From: Bacteroidales bacterium UBA2800
GTDB lineage: Bacteria; Bacteroidota; Bacteroidia; Bacteroidales; Paludibacteraceae
DNA: 64,000 nucleotides
Direction: 5' to 3'
Assembly (NCBI GenBank): GCA_002351925.1
Contig: DEHM01000019.1
Location: 1,943-65,942 of the forward strand
The position numbers and the translations under genes are program-made. The notes under the pieces are model-generated. The model searched no databases and was not told the DNA's origin. It saw only the letters and a list, made by a program, of their open reading frames with translations. The number at the start of each line of letters is the position of its first letter. Within the stretch, counting starts at the first letter, position 1. Shown here one piece after another: positions 43,796 to 52,267 of the stretch.

Positions 43796-44284
43796 ATGGA
43801 CAAAACAATTATTATTCAGCCTGAGAGCGGTTTGCAGTACGACTGGAAAGCAATTGCCGCAAATCCGAGTGCATTACACGAGCCTAAGATGGACCTTGTT
43901 GCCTACAAGGCACTTTATATAAATAAGATCGCGCAAGCACGCGCATGTAGTCAAGAGCCCGTCTTGATGAGCCTGCCTATTATCGACGAGAACCGTTACT
44001 TTGCTTCTATCACTCGCGGTATGTCTATGCAGGAGCGCAAGAACGTCCTCTACTGGCTGGGCGGTACTACCGAGCGTCTGCGCAATATCCATGCTTTGTA
44101 CAACTTGGCTCTGTTCCGTCTGGCGGCGCAACACTGTGTTCACATTGTTGATGTCACCAGTCCGATGTTGGCCAGTCTCCGTTACGACACGCTCCTCGAG
44201 CAGGACGGAGTTACGCTTTCGTCGGCAGGCAATGCTCTCGTGGAGCGCGAACTGACAAAGGTTCGCGCCCACGAGTCGGCTTAA
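43796..44284 (+). CDS. SGNH/GDSL hydrolase-like protein, C-terminal half only
   Basis: 162 aa from the ATG at 43796, chosen for its distance from the promoter. The region LPIIDENRYFASITRG, NVLYWLGG and YNLALFRLAAQ, ending in LEQDGVTLSSAGNALVE, resembles the C-terminal half of a GDSL-type hydrolase family. In that family the end reads DGxHxxxxGxxL. Here the catalytic His position is Thr (DGVTLSSAG), and no GDS nucleophile block precedes. It is probably inactive as a hydrolase or a new fold variant. It overlaps yidC by 4 bp at the 3' end (convergent). Assignment is tentative. Confidence 0.45.
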   Translation: MDKTIIIQPESGLQYDWKAIAANPSALHEPKMDLVAYKALYINKIAQARACSQEPVLMSLPIIDENRYFASITRGMSMQERKNVLYWLGGTTERLRNIHALYNLALFRLAAQHCVHIVDVTSPMLASLRYDTLLEQDGVTLSSAGNALVERELTKVRAHESA

Positions 44285-46185
44285 CGCCTACTTGCCTTGG
44301 CTTGCTCGCGGGCCAGACGTTGCTGCTCGCGCTGCATCTTTTCCAAGCGCTCCATAAAGCCGGACTTAGGTTTCCCGGCTTTTTTCTTTTTGTTCTCCTC
44401 AATCTCCTTGAGCATCTTCGCGTCGTCCAACGACCAGCGGAAGATCATCGTCTGCACAATGGTGATGAAGAGCGATACCAGGTAGTAGTAGCTCAGACCG
44501 GCTGCATAGTCGTTGAAGATGAAGAGGAACATGAACGGCATAGCGTACATCATGTATTTCATGAACTTCATGTTCGGGTCCGTCGCTTGCGACTGCATTG
44601 TGATATAGGTATAGACGATGTTGACGATGGTCATCAGGAGGCAGAACAAACTCAGGTGGTCACCCAGCAGCGGGATGTTGAAGTTCCAGTGGAACACAGC
44701 GTCGTAGGTCGAGAGGTCAGGTGCCCAGAGTAGCGACTTACCACGCAGCTCGATAGCCGTCGGCAGGAACCAGAACATAGCCATCAGCACCGGGAATTGG
44801 AACAGCATCGGCAGACAGCCGCTCATCGGGTTGACGCCGGCCTGCTGGTAGAGTTGCATCGTAGCCTGCTGGCGCTCCTGCATCTTCTCCGCCGGATACT
44901 GCGCATTGATAGCCTCTATCTGCGGACGCAGCACACGCATCTTCGCGCTCGACTTATAGCTGACGAACACAAACGGCAGAATGATTAGTTTGATGACGAG
45001 TGTCATCAAGAGGATCACGATACCGATATGCAGTCCCCAACCGGTGAACAGGTCGAACATCGGGATGACGAGCGCCGTATTGATCCAGCTCACTATCTTC
45101 CAGCCCAGCGGCACCAATTTGTTCAGACGCAGACGGTCCTCTTTGGCCACGCCCTCGTCGTACGCCTTGAGCGTGTGGTAGTGGTTCGGGCCCAGGAAAA
45201 AACGCATGCCTACCGGTGTCTTGCCGCTCAGGTCGAAGGGAACCGTCGTCTGGGTGGTATATTGCTTGATATAGCCCGAGTATTTGCCTTGCAGGTTGGA
45301 GTGGAACTCCGATGAAGAGAACGCATCGTCGGCAATGAGGACGGTGGAGAAGAACTGGTCCTTATAGGCTATCCAGCGCACGCGCGCAGACTCTTTCTCC
45401 GCGTCGTCTTTCGACTCACTCAGTTTCTCTATGTCGCCGCCCACCAGCATGTACTGCAACTGTGCGTAGCGCTCCTCGAACTTACGTCCCTGCTCTTGTT
45501 GCGGGATCAGCTGTTGCCAGCGCATCTCCATCGAGTTGACGTTCTGTGCCAACTCGGTCTGCATGTTGTGGGGCACCAGACTCAGGTGCACCATGTAGTT
45601 GTCCGACAGGTCGTATATCCAGTCCATATACGCATCCGGCGAAGCGGTCTGCAGACGCAGGATAGCGCGGCCGGGCACGTCTGTCTCCACGGGAGTGAAA
45701 TACAGATTCGAGGTCTGCAGGATACGGTTGTTGGCGGTGATCAGGGTGAAGGCCATCTCCGACTCCTCACCGCGGAAGAGCGTCAGCGGGTTGACGCTGT
45801 CGCCGGCAGCATGGTAGCCGAGCAGCTCGGCGCGCTGTATCATCGCGCCGTGCGTCGAGAGGGTCAGACGCAGATGTGCGTTCTCCAGTGTTACCAGTTG
45901 TTCCTCGCCCTGTGCGGCCGGCGCAAAACTGCCGTAGGCAGCCTGCAGACGAGCCTGCACTTCTTCGTCAGAGACTTGTTCCGTAGCTTGTTGGGGCGCA
46001 GCGGCTACCAACTGCAGCGAATCGCTCAGGCGTTGTGCCTCGGCCTCTGCCATACGCAGGGCCATGATGGAGTCTTGTTGCTGCTGACGACGCGCCAGTT
46101 CTTCTTTCGAAGGACGGTTCAGCATCGTAAAGCCCACAATAATTGCGGCTATCAAGAGAAAGCCGATCCAAGTGTTTTTATCCAT
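44281..46185 (-). CDS. yidC: Membrane protein insertase YidC
   Basis: 634 aa. N-terminal helix (WIGFLLIAAIIVGFTMLN), large periplasmic P1 domain (about 60-350), then the conserved insertase core (GWGLHIGIVILLMTLVIKLI near 370, AQYPAEKMQERQQATMQLYQ near 430, GCLPMLFQFPVLMAMFWFLP near 455). The C-terminus is basic (about 600-634), likely contacting ribosomes. It inserts and folds inner-membrane proteins with or without SecYEG. Confidence 0.96.
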   Translation of the reverse strand: MDKNTWIGFLLIAAIIVGFTMLNRPSKEELARRQQQQDSIMALRMAEAEAQRLSDSLQLVAAAPQQATEQVSDEEVQARLQAAYGSFAPAAQGEEQLVTLENAHLRLTLSTHGAMIQRAELLGYHAAGDSVNPLTLFRGEESEMAFTLITANNRILQTSNLYFTPVETDVPGRAILRLQTASPDAYMDWIYDLSDNYMVHLSLVPHNMQTELAQNVNSMEMRWQQLIPQQEQGRKFEERYAQLQYMLVGGDIEKLSESKDDAEKESARVRWIAYKDQFFSTVLIADDAFSSSEFHSNLQGKYSGYIKQYTTQTTVPFDLSGKTPVGMRFFLGPNHYHTLKAYDEGVAKEDRLRLNKLVPLGWKIVSWINTALVIPMFDLFTGWGLHIGIVILLMTLVIKLIILPFVFVSYKSSAKMRVLRPQIEAINAQYPAEKMQERQQATMQLYQQAGVNPMSGCLPMLFQFPVLMAMFWFLPTAIELRGKSLLWAPDLSTYDAVFHWNFNIPLLGDHLSLFCLLMTIVNIVYTYITMQSQATDPNMKFMKYMMYAMPFMFLFIFNDYAAGLSYYYLVSLFITIVQTMIFRWSLDDAKMLKEIEENKKKKAGKPKSGFMERLEKMQREQQRLAREQAKASRR

Positions 46186-46186
46186 T

Positions 46187-47134
46187 CTATTGTGTGTTTG
46201 ATTCTTTTTTCTTCTTCGTCATGTGTCCGAACAGCAGTCCGATGTACAGCCGCGGTCCGGAGGGGGTGATAAAATTGCTCCAGTTGACATCTTTGGCAAT
46301 GCCGTTGGCGGTGCCGAACTGCAGCATATAGTCGATACGTATTAGTAATGCCATGCTCTTGCTCTTACCCAGCAGTATCTCCAGTCCTGCATAAGGGTCG
46401 AGCAGAAAATACGGGGTGCTGGTGTACGAAGCGTTGTACACCGTGCTGTCCGGCGTGGTCACTATCTGTGCTTTCTCCGGCACAAACAGACGTTTGATGG
46501 TACCACCGCCTACGGTCATACCTATCAGCGGACGCACCTTACCCCAGGTGGTGTAGAAGTCGCAGTGTGCGCCTCCCCATATGTTGCGCAGGTTCGAACC
46601 GGTGCGCATCAGCGGCATCGTGCTGATGTTGGTCTCTACACCCAGGTGGATATGATCCAGAAAATGTACGCGGAACATAGCGCCTATACCCATACACACA
46701 CCCGAACGCGGCAACCCTTTCACGTAGTCCTCGCTGCCCAGCCCGTTGTTGCTGAAGAGCTTGTCGGGCGAGTCGGAAAAGAGGTAGCCGCCGTGTATCG
46801 TCAGTCCGCTCGAGAAGCCGGTGAAGATCTCTGCGGCCGACTTCTTCTGCTTCTTCTTCTCCGGCTCAGCTTGTTGCTCGGCCTGTTGAGGCTGCTGTTG
46901 CTGCTCCTGATAGACGTACTGCTGTTGCGGCTGCTGTTGCTGTTGTTGCGGATAGACGTATTCCTGCTGTTGTTGCGGATAGACGTACTCCTGTGTAGGC
47001 TGCGTCGCGGGCGCAGTCTGCGTGGGCTGTTCCGGCGTATAGCCGTAGTCCGACGACGACACCTGCTCCTCCTGGGCGCTGAGCCACAGGGGGAACAGGG
47101 TCATCATCAGTATAATGAGAATCTCTCGACGCAT
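46187..47134 (-). CDS. Gln/Tyr-rich secreted protein with outer-membrane barrel-like domain
   Basis: 315 aa. A signal peptide (IILMMTLFPLWLSAQ) is followed by a low-complexity segment of YVYPQQQQ-type repeats (residues about 45-95). A basic patch comes next (EKKKQKK), then a beta-rich domain of about 200 residues (GLTIHGGYLFSDSP, HIHLGVETNISTMPL, VRPLIGMTVGGG) that looks like an outer membrane barrel. Function unknown. It adjoins yidC (1 bp gap) and lies 3 bp after deoD, so it is likely in the mfd-to-yidC unit. Confidence 0.65.
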   Translation of the reverse strand: MRREILIILMMTLFPLWLSAQEEQVSSSDYGYTPEQPTQTAPATQPTQEYVYPQQQQEYVYPQQQQQQPQQQYVYQEQQQQPQQAEQQAEPEKKKQKKSAAEIFTGFSSGLTIHGGYLFSDSPDKLFSNNGLGSEDYVKGLPRSGVCMGIGAMFRVHFLDHIHLGVETNISTMPLMRTGSNLRNIWGGAHCDFYTTWGKVRPLIGMTVGGGTIKRLFVPEKAQIVTTPDSTVYNASYTSTPYFLLDPYAGLEILLGKSKSMALLIRIDYMLQFGTANGIAKDVNWSNFITPSGPRLYIGLLFGHMTKKKKESNTQ

Positions 47135-47137
47135 CGT

Positions 47138-47851
47138 TTAGATAATGTCGAATGCTACGTCCATCATATTGGTGAACGAGGTCTGACGCTCTTGAGCCGA
47201 CATAGCCTCACCGGTCACGATGTTGTCCGACATGGTGATCATCACCAGTGCCTTCTTGCCGGCACGGGCTGCGTTCATATACAGTGCAGGAGCTTCCATC
47301 TCGACGCACAGCACACCCATGTTGATCCATTTGTCGTTGTGGGCGTTCTCGGTGTAGAACGAGTCGGACGAGAAGACGTTACCTACGCGGTAGCGGTAGC
47401 CGAAGCGCTCTGCGCTCTCTGCAGCCTTGCGGCAGAGGTCGAAGTCGGCGATGCATGCGTACGTACCCGGCAACTCATACTGTACACCGTAGTTGCTGTT
47501 GTGGCATGCGCCTTGTGCCAGCACGATGTCTCCCAGGTGCAGGTCTTTGTGCAGCGAACCGGCCGAGCCTACGCGGATGATGGTGTCTACATCGTAGAAG
47601 TTGAACAACTCGTACGAATAGATACCAATCGACGGAATACCCATTCCGTGACCCATCACCGTCAGACGCTTACCTTTGTAGTCGCCCGTGAAAGCCAACA
47701 TACTGCGCACGTTGTTCACCTGTACGGCGTTCTCCAGATAACGCTCTGCCATTAACTTGGCACGCAACGGATCGCCTGCCATGATCACCGATTTTGCAAT
47801 TTCTCCATACTGCGCACCAATGTGCGGGGTAGGACATTGATTTTTTGCCAT
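47138..47851 (-). CDS. deoD: Purine-nucleoside phosphorylase, DeoD type
   Basis: 237 aa hexameric phosphorylase converting purine nucleosides plus phosphate to base and (deoxy)ribose-1-phosphate. Motifs: TPHIGAQYGEIAKSVIMAGD at the N-terminus, VMGHGMGIPSIGIYSYEL near 66, RVGSAGSL near 91, and CVEMEAPALY near 180. The upstream gap of 78 bp holds an AGAGTTT repeat but no clear promoter. Confidence 0.95.
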   Translation of the reverse strand: MAKNQCPTPHIGAQYGEIAKSVIMAGDPLRAKLMAERYLENAVQVNNVRSMLAFTGDYKGKRLTVMGHGMGIPSIGIYSYELFNFYDVDTIIRVGSAGSLHKDLHLGDIVLAQGACHNSNYGVQYELPGTYACIADFDLCRKAAESAERFGYRYRVGNVFSSDSFYTENAHNDKWINMGVLCVEMEAPALYMNAARAGKKALVMITMSDNIVTGEAMSAQERQTSFTNMMDVAFDII

Positions 47852-47898
47852 AATTGTTTGTGTTTTTTGTTAAAAAGGTTAATAATATAATATGTTGT

Positions 47899-47930
47899 CT
47901 TTAAACTCTAAACTCTAAACTCTAAACTCT
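47899..47930. repeat. AGAGTTT heptamer iteration after kdsB
   Basis: On the minus strand GAGAGTTT, AGAGTTT, AGAGTTT, AGAGTTTA follow directly after the kdsB stop codon: four perfect 7 bp units. Confidence 0.85.
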
Positions 47931-48679
47931 CACCCGTTAATCTTATACCACTCAATCGCCCGTGCCAGATCTTCCGGTGTGTCGATGCCTATGGTCTCCT
48001 GGTCGGTCACGCCTACGCGGATGCGGTAGCCGTTCTCCAGCCAGCGCAGCTGCTCCAGCCGTTCTTCTATCTCCAACTTGCTCTGCGGCAACCGGGTGAT
48101 CTCGGCCAGCACGTCTGCCCGGTAGGCATAGATACCTACGTGGCGGTAGTGGCTGCCGTCGGCGCAGGCTATCACCTTACGCGAGAACATCTTCGCCTCG
48201 CCTGTCCGCTTGTCCCATTCCACTTTCGGTGTGTTGGGGTTCTCCAGTGCCTCCTGGCTGTCTTGGTCGGTGTACGGCCTTACGAGGGTGGCTATCTGTG
48301 TGTCCGGCTGGTCGAAGCACTTCATCAGCGCCTCTATCTGCTCCGGTTGTACGAAGGGTTCGTCGCCCTGTATGTTGATCACCACGGTGTCGGTGTCGTT
48401 CTGCGCCCGCCAGGTCGGCGTCGTGATGGCGTAGTAGGCCTCCAGACAGCGCTCGGTGCCGCACTTATGGTCGGGGCGCGTCATCACCACCTTACCGCCA
48501 AACGACTCCACGGCGTCGTATATACGCTCGTCGTCGGTAGCCACTACCACGGTGTCCAGCGCTTTGCTGGCTTGCTCGTACACACGGTGCACCACCGTCT
48601 TGTGGCACAACTCCGCCAACGGTTTACCCGGGAAACGGGTGGACGCATAGCGCGCCGGTATGATTCCTATATATTTCAT
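47930..48679 (-). CDS. kdsB: 3-deoxy-manno-octulosonate cytidylyltransferase
   Basis: 249 aa. It activates Kdo with CTP for lipopolysaccharide inner core synthesis. N-terminal GIIPARYASTRFPGKPLA, then TRPDHKCGTERCLEA near 68 (Ser replaced by Cys in the usual SGT), INIQGDEPFV near 100 and HVGIYAYR near 180. Start overlaps the mfd stop by 4 bp. Confidence 0.95.
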   Translation of the reverse strand: MKYIGIIPARYASTRFPGKPLAELCHKTVVHRVYEQASKALDTVVVATDDERIYDAVESFGGKVVMTRPDHKCGTERCLEAYYAITTPTWRAQNDTDTVVINIQGDEPFVQPEQIEALMKCFDQPDTQIATLVRPYTDQDSQEALENPNTPKVEWDKRTGEAKMFSRKVIACADGSHYRHVGIYAYRADVLAEITRLPQSKLEIEERLEQLRWLENGYRIRVGVTDQETIGIDTPEDLARAIEWYKING

Positions 48680-51600
48680 ATCTCGTTTCTCTCGATCTTC
48701 GAGAGCAATGTCGTTGCTCCTGCTATTGTCTTTACGTTTTGTATCGACGCATAGCGTCGTCCGGTCTTCTGACCCTTCTTGTCACGCTCTTCCACCAGCA
48801 TACAACGTTCCGGTCGGTTCACGGCGTATTGCACAATCTTGCCAAACGCTTCCGACTGCCAGTAGGCATCTTTCTTCTGCACAAAATAGATGGTCATGCG
48901 CTCGCCTTTCAGCAGTATCTTCTCTATGCCCAGCCGGCAGCAGAGCCAACGGAGCGGCACTACGCTCAGCAGTTCTTCGGCAGGCTCGGGTAGCACTCCA
49001 AAACGGTCGATCAGTTTCTTGCGGAAGTCCAGCAGTTGGTCGTCGCTCCGCAGGCTGTCCAGTTCGCGATACAACGTCACACGCTCGCTGATGTTCTCTA
49101 TGTAGTCGCTCGGGAAGCACACCGGCAAGTCGGTCTCCAGCTGACAGTCCTGGCACCATAATGGAGCCTCTCCCCATCCCTCCCCTGAAGGGAAGGGAGT
49201 TGCGGATTGAGCCCCTCCTTCCAGGGAGGGGTTGGGGTAGGCCTCTTCCTCCTTCAGCTCCTCCACGGCCTCGTTCAGTATCCGCTGATAGGTCTCGTAG
49301 CCCAGGTCGGCAATAAAGCCCGACTGTTCTGCGCCCAGCATGTTGCCTGCGCCGCGGATGTCCAGGTCCTGCATCGCCAGGTTGAAGCCTGCGCCCAGTT
49401 CGGCAAACGTGCTCAGCGCTTCCAGTCGGCGGCGGGCATCTTCGGTCAGCAGCTCTTTGTCGGGTGCGATCAGGTAGCAGTAGGCTTTGCGGTTGCTGCG
49501 GCCTACGCGTCCGCGCAGTTGGTGCAGGTCGGCCAGTCCGTACTGTTGCGCCGAGAAGATCAGGATGGTGTTCACGTTCGGTATGTCCACACCCGACTCG
49601 ATGATAGTCGTCGAGATGAGGATGTCGTAGTCGTAGTTGATAAACGCCTCCAGCCGTTGCTCCATCTCGTCGGCGGGCAACTGACCGTGGGCTATCACGA
49701 TACGCGCTTCCGGGCAGAGCCGTCGGATACGGTGCTCTATACGCGGCAACATCTCGATGCGGTTGTTCACTACGAACACCTGTCCGTTGCGGCCCATCTC
49801 CTGTTCTATCGCCTCGCGGATGATGTCCTCGTCGTCCAGTGTGATCAGTTCGGTCTGTACCGGATAACGGTTCTGGGGCGGGGTAGTCATCACGCTCAGG
49901 TCGCGTGCGCCCAGCAGCGAGAACTGCAAGGTCCTCGGTATAGGCGTCGCGGTAAGGGTCAGTACATCAATGTTCGCACGCATACTCTTCAGTTTCTCCT
50001 TTACGGCCACACCGAATTTCTGCTCTTCGTCAATGATCAGCAAGCCCAAGTCGTGCCATTTCACACTCTTGCCCACGATCTTGTGGGTACCGATCAGTAT
50101 GTCTATCTTGCCGGCTTCCAGTTCGGCCAGCAGTTGTTTGGTCTCTTTGGCGCTCTTCAGTCGGCTCAGATATTCTATCCTCACCGGCATGTTGGCCATC
50201 CTTTCGCGGAAGGTGTTGTAGTGCTGCAGGGCCAGCACGGTCGTCGGCACCAGCACCGCCACCTGTTTGCCGTCGGTGGCCACTTTGAAGGCAGCACGCA
50301 TCGCTACCTCGGTCTTGCCGAAGCCTACGTCGCCGCAGACGAGTCGGTCCATCGGCATCGGACTCTCCAGGTCTCGCTTCACGTCGGCCGTCGCCTTGGC
50401 CTGATCGGGCGTGTCTTCGTAGAGGAACGAGGCCTCCAGTTCATGCTGCATATAGCCGTCCGGACTGTAGGCAAACCCTTTCTGCTGCTTGCGCGTGGCG
50501 TACAGGCGTATCAGGTCGCGCGCGATGTCCTTCACCTTGTCTTTCGTCCGCTCTTTCAGTCGTTCCCATGCACCGCTGCCCAGCCGCGCTATCGTCGGCT
50601 CCGAGCCCTCACGCCCTTTGTATTTGCTGATGCGGTGGAGGTTGTGGATGCTCACAAACACATTCGCCCCGTCGCGGTAGTTTAGTTTGATCATCTCCTG
50701 CGGCTTGCCGTTCACCGGCGTCGTCACCAGTCCGCCAAAACGGGCTATACCGTGGTCACTATGCACCACGTAGTCGCCTATCTGCAGCTGATTGATCTCC
50801 TTCAGCGTGATGATCGCCTTGCCGCGTCGTGCGTTCTCACTGGCCATCGTCACGCGGTGGTAACGCTCAAAGATCTGGTGGTCGGTGTAGCAGCAAATCT
50901 TCAGCCCCCTGTCCACAAACCCCTCATGCAACGTCGCGTTGATGCCTTGGAACCAAACTCCCTTCCCTTTACGGGTGAAGAGCTCTGCTCGATCGGACTG
51001 CCGATGGCCGTCCGTAGAACATTGCTGGGGGTAGGCTTCCATAATCGCCTTCAGGCGATCGAGCTGCTTCTGCTGTTCGGCCAGTATATACACCTTGTAG
51101 CCCTCTTCTATATGCCGTCTCAGGTCGTCGGTCAGCAGGTCGAACTGCTTGTGGAACACCGGTTGCGGACTCGTCTCAAAACTGATCTTATTGTGCTCCG
51201 CAAACGTACTCTTCTCGTTCAGCTCAATGGTCTTCCTCTTTCCTGGGTCTCCTAGGCTCCCTAGGACTCCTAGGCCGTCTAGTTTGAATCGAACGATAGA
51301 GAAATCGTTCGACACCCACACCGTCTCCTCGCTCAGATAGTCCACTATAGTTTGTCCTACAGGCGAAGCCGGTCCTGGTCGGACCTGGTTAGCGGTCTTA
51401 CAGTCGCTCTGCGACGGTCCTACAGCCGAAGGCGGTCCGACAAGGTCGGCCTTCTCGACCTTGTTCTTCGACAATTGGTCTTCTATATCAAACTCCCTGA
51501 TCGAGTCTATCTCGTCGCCGAAGAAATCCAGTCGGTAGGGGGCGTCGTGGCTGTAGCTGTAGATGTCTACTATGCCTCCGCGTATGGCGTATTGCCCGGG

Positions 51601-52110
51601 CGAGTACACGAAGTCCACCCGCTCAAAGCCCAGGTCCGCGAGTTGCTGACCCAGCGTGGTCTGCTGGATGGTCTGCCCTGTCTTCACCTGAAAACTGATA
51701 GCCGACAGCTCCTCTCTCGCCGGTACGGCCTCTGCCACCGCCTCCGGATAGGTCACGATGATACGGGGCATCGTCGTCAGCGTCTCCGTGCGCTGTATCT
51801 GCGCCGCGTCATCCACAGCCCTTCTCTTCTTCGCCGCTGGAAAGAACCCCACTTCTCCTACAGGCGAAGCCGGTCCTACAGCCTTAGCGGTCAGTGATCG
51901 TAGATCACTATAAAAGTATTGTGCTGCTTCCGCATTGTCAAAGATCACAAACAGGGGTTTCGCTATGTGTGCGAGTGCTAACGCCCTCGCGCTCGCGTGT
52001 AGCCCGCTCAGTAACACATGTGCGTCCCGGTGCGCCAACTCTTTCCTCACGGCGGCCAGCTCCGGATGCTCCCCAAATAGTATGTTCAGTTCTTCTATAC
52101 TCACACGCAC
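48676..52110 (-). CDS. mfd: Transcription-repair coupling factor
   Basis: 1144 aa, GTG start (a second GTG lies two codons on). UvrB-like N-terminus, RNA polymerase interaction domain (DYVVHSDHGIARFGG near 455), and superfamily 2 translocase with Walker A CGDVGFGKTEVAMRAAFK near 590 and LIIDEEQKFGV near 690. A TRG-type motif and C-terminal domain follow. It releases stalled RNA polymerase and recruits UvrA. Four or five low-complexity insertions of repeat DNA are in frame: about residues 69-85, 219-253, 276-288, possibly 360-385, and 956-981. The core motifs are intact, so the protein is probably functional. Confidence 0.94.
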   Translation of the reverse strand: MRVSIEELNILFGEHPELAAVRKELAHRDAHVLLSGLHASARALALAHIAKPLFVIFDNAEAAQYFYSDLRSLTAKAVGPASPVGEVGFFPAAKKRRAVDDAAQIQRTETLTTMPRIIVTYPEAVAEAVPAREELSAISFQVKTGQTIQQTTLGQQLADLGFERVDFVYSPGQYAIRGGIVDIYSYSHDAPYRLDFFGDEIDSIREFDIEDQLSKNKVEKADLVGPPSAVGPSQSDCKTANQVRPGPASPVGQTIVDYLSEETVWVSNDFSIVRFKLDGLGVLGSLGDPGKRKTIELNEKSTFAEHNKISFETSPQPVFHKQFDLLTDDLRRHIEEGYKVYILAEQQKQLDRLKAIMEAYPQQCSTDGHRQSDRAELFTRKGKGVWFQGINATLHEGFVDRGLKICCYTDHQIFERYHRVTMASENARRGKAIITLKEINQLQIGDYVVHSDHGIARFGGLVTTPVNGKPQEMIKLNYRDGANVFVSIHNLHRISKYKGREGSEPTIARLGSGAWERLKERTKDKVKDIARDLIRLYATRKQQKGFAYSPDGYMQHELEASFLYEDTPDQAKATADVKRDLESPMPMDRLVCGDVGFGKTEVAMRAAFKVATDGKQVAVLVPTTVLALQHYNTFRERMANMPVRIEYLSRLKSAKETKQLLAELEAGKIDILIGTHKIVGKSVKWHDLGLLIIDEEQKFGVAVKEKLKSMRANIDVLTLTATPIPRTLQFSLLGARDLSVMTTPPQNRYPVQTELITLDDEDIIREAIEQEMGRNGQVFVVNNRIEMLPRIEHRIRRLCPEARIVIAHGQLPADEMEQRLEAFINYDYDILISTTIIESGVDIPNVNTILIFSAQQYGLADLHQLRGRVGRSNRKAYCYLIAPDKELLTEDARRRLEALSTFAELGAGFNLAMQDLDIRGAGNMLGAEQSGFIADLGYETYQRILNEAVEELKEEEAYPNPSLEGGAQSATPFPSGEGWGEAPLWCQDCQLETDLPVCFPSDYIENISERVTLYRELDSLRSDDQLLDFRKKLIDRFGVLPEPAEELLSVVPLRWLCCRLGIEKILLKGERMTIYFVQKKDAYWQSEAFGKIVQYAVNRPERCMLVEERDKKGQKTGRRYASIQNVKTIAGATTLLSKIERNEI
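49166..49242. repeat. C/G-rich palindromic coding repeat in mfd
   Basis: CTCCCCATCCCTCCCC and, further on, GGGAGGGGTTGGGG form inverted arms. Within it, CCCCTCC-TTCCAG-GGAGGGG is a perfect hairpin. On the coding strand it reads AYPNPSLEGG...FPSGEGWGEA, a peptide type often seen where such repeats sit in Bacteroidetes genes. Confidence 0.78.
51248..51282. repeat. CTCCTAGG iteration in frame in mfd
   Basis: TCTCCTAGG, CTCCCTAGG, ACTCCTAGG, CCGTCTAG: octamer/nonamer units with the CCTAGG palindrome, translated LDGLGVLGSLGDP on the minus strand. Confidence 0.8.
51352..51452. repeat. Family A mini-hairpin array in frame in mfd (downstream copy)
   Basis: On the plus strand: CCTACAG-GCGAAGC-CGGTC, CTGGTCGGACCTGGTTAGCGGTC, TTACAG-TCGCTCTGCGA-CGGTC, CTACAG-CCGAAGG-CGGTC, then CCGACAAGGTCGG. 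Hairpin centres GGCGAAGCC, GGTCGGACC, TCGCTCTGCGA, GCCGAAGGC and CCGACAAGGTCGG are all self-complementary. Confidence 0.88.
51855..51909. repeat. Family A mini-hairpin array in frame in mfd (upstream copy)
   Basis: CTCCTACAG-GCGAAGC-CGGTC, CTACAGCCTTAGCGGTC, then GTGATC-GTA-GATCAC (6 bp stem). It is translated on the minus strand as part of SLTAKAVGPASPVGEV. Confidence 0.85.
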
Positions 52111-52159
52111 TCGCCTTCTGTACCCACGCGTACATGCGCACTATTCCAAAATTAGCGTG

Positions 52160-52190
52160 CAAATTTACTGCTTTTTTTTTATATACACAA
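52160..52190 (-). promoter_or_regulatory. Bacteroidetes promoter for the mfd operon
   Basis: On the minus strand: TTG at 52190-52188, 20 bp spacer with A-tract, TAAATTTG at 52167-52160, 50 bp before the GTG. Confidence 0.85.
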
Positions 52191-52216
52191 ATTATTTCCG
52201 AAAAATCGTCTTTTTC

Positions 52217-52247
52217 TTGCGCATGTACATTTTTTTTTGTATTTTTG
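52217..52247 (+). promoter_or_regulatory. Bacteroidetes promoter for malY/patB
   Basis: TTG at 52217-52219 (in CTTGCGCATGTACA), 20 bp spacer, TATTTTTG at 52240-52247, 20 bp before the ATG. Confidence 0.85.
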
Positions 52248-52267
52248 CAAGGTAAAATCGATATACC

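Noticed and set aside
46860..46995. CTG/TTG-rich tract in the barrel protein gene as another repeat island
   Set aside because: It follows the triplet phase and encodes poly-Gln/YVYPQQ repeats, so it is ordinary low-complexity coding sequence.
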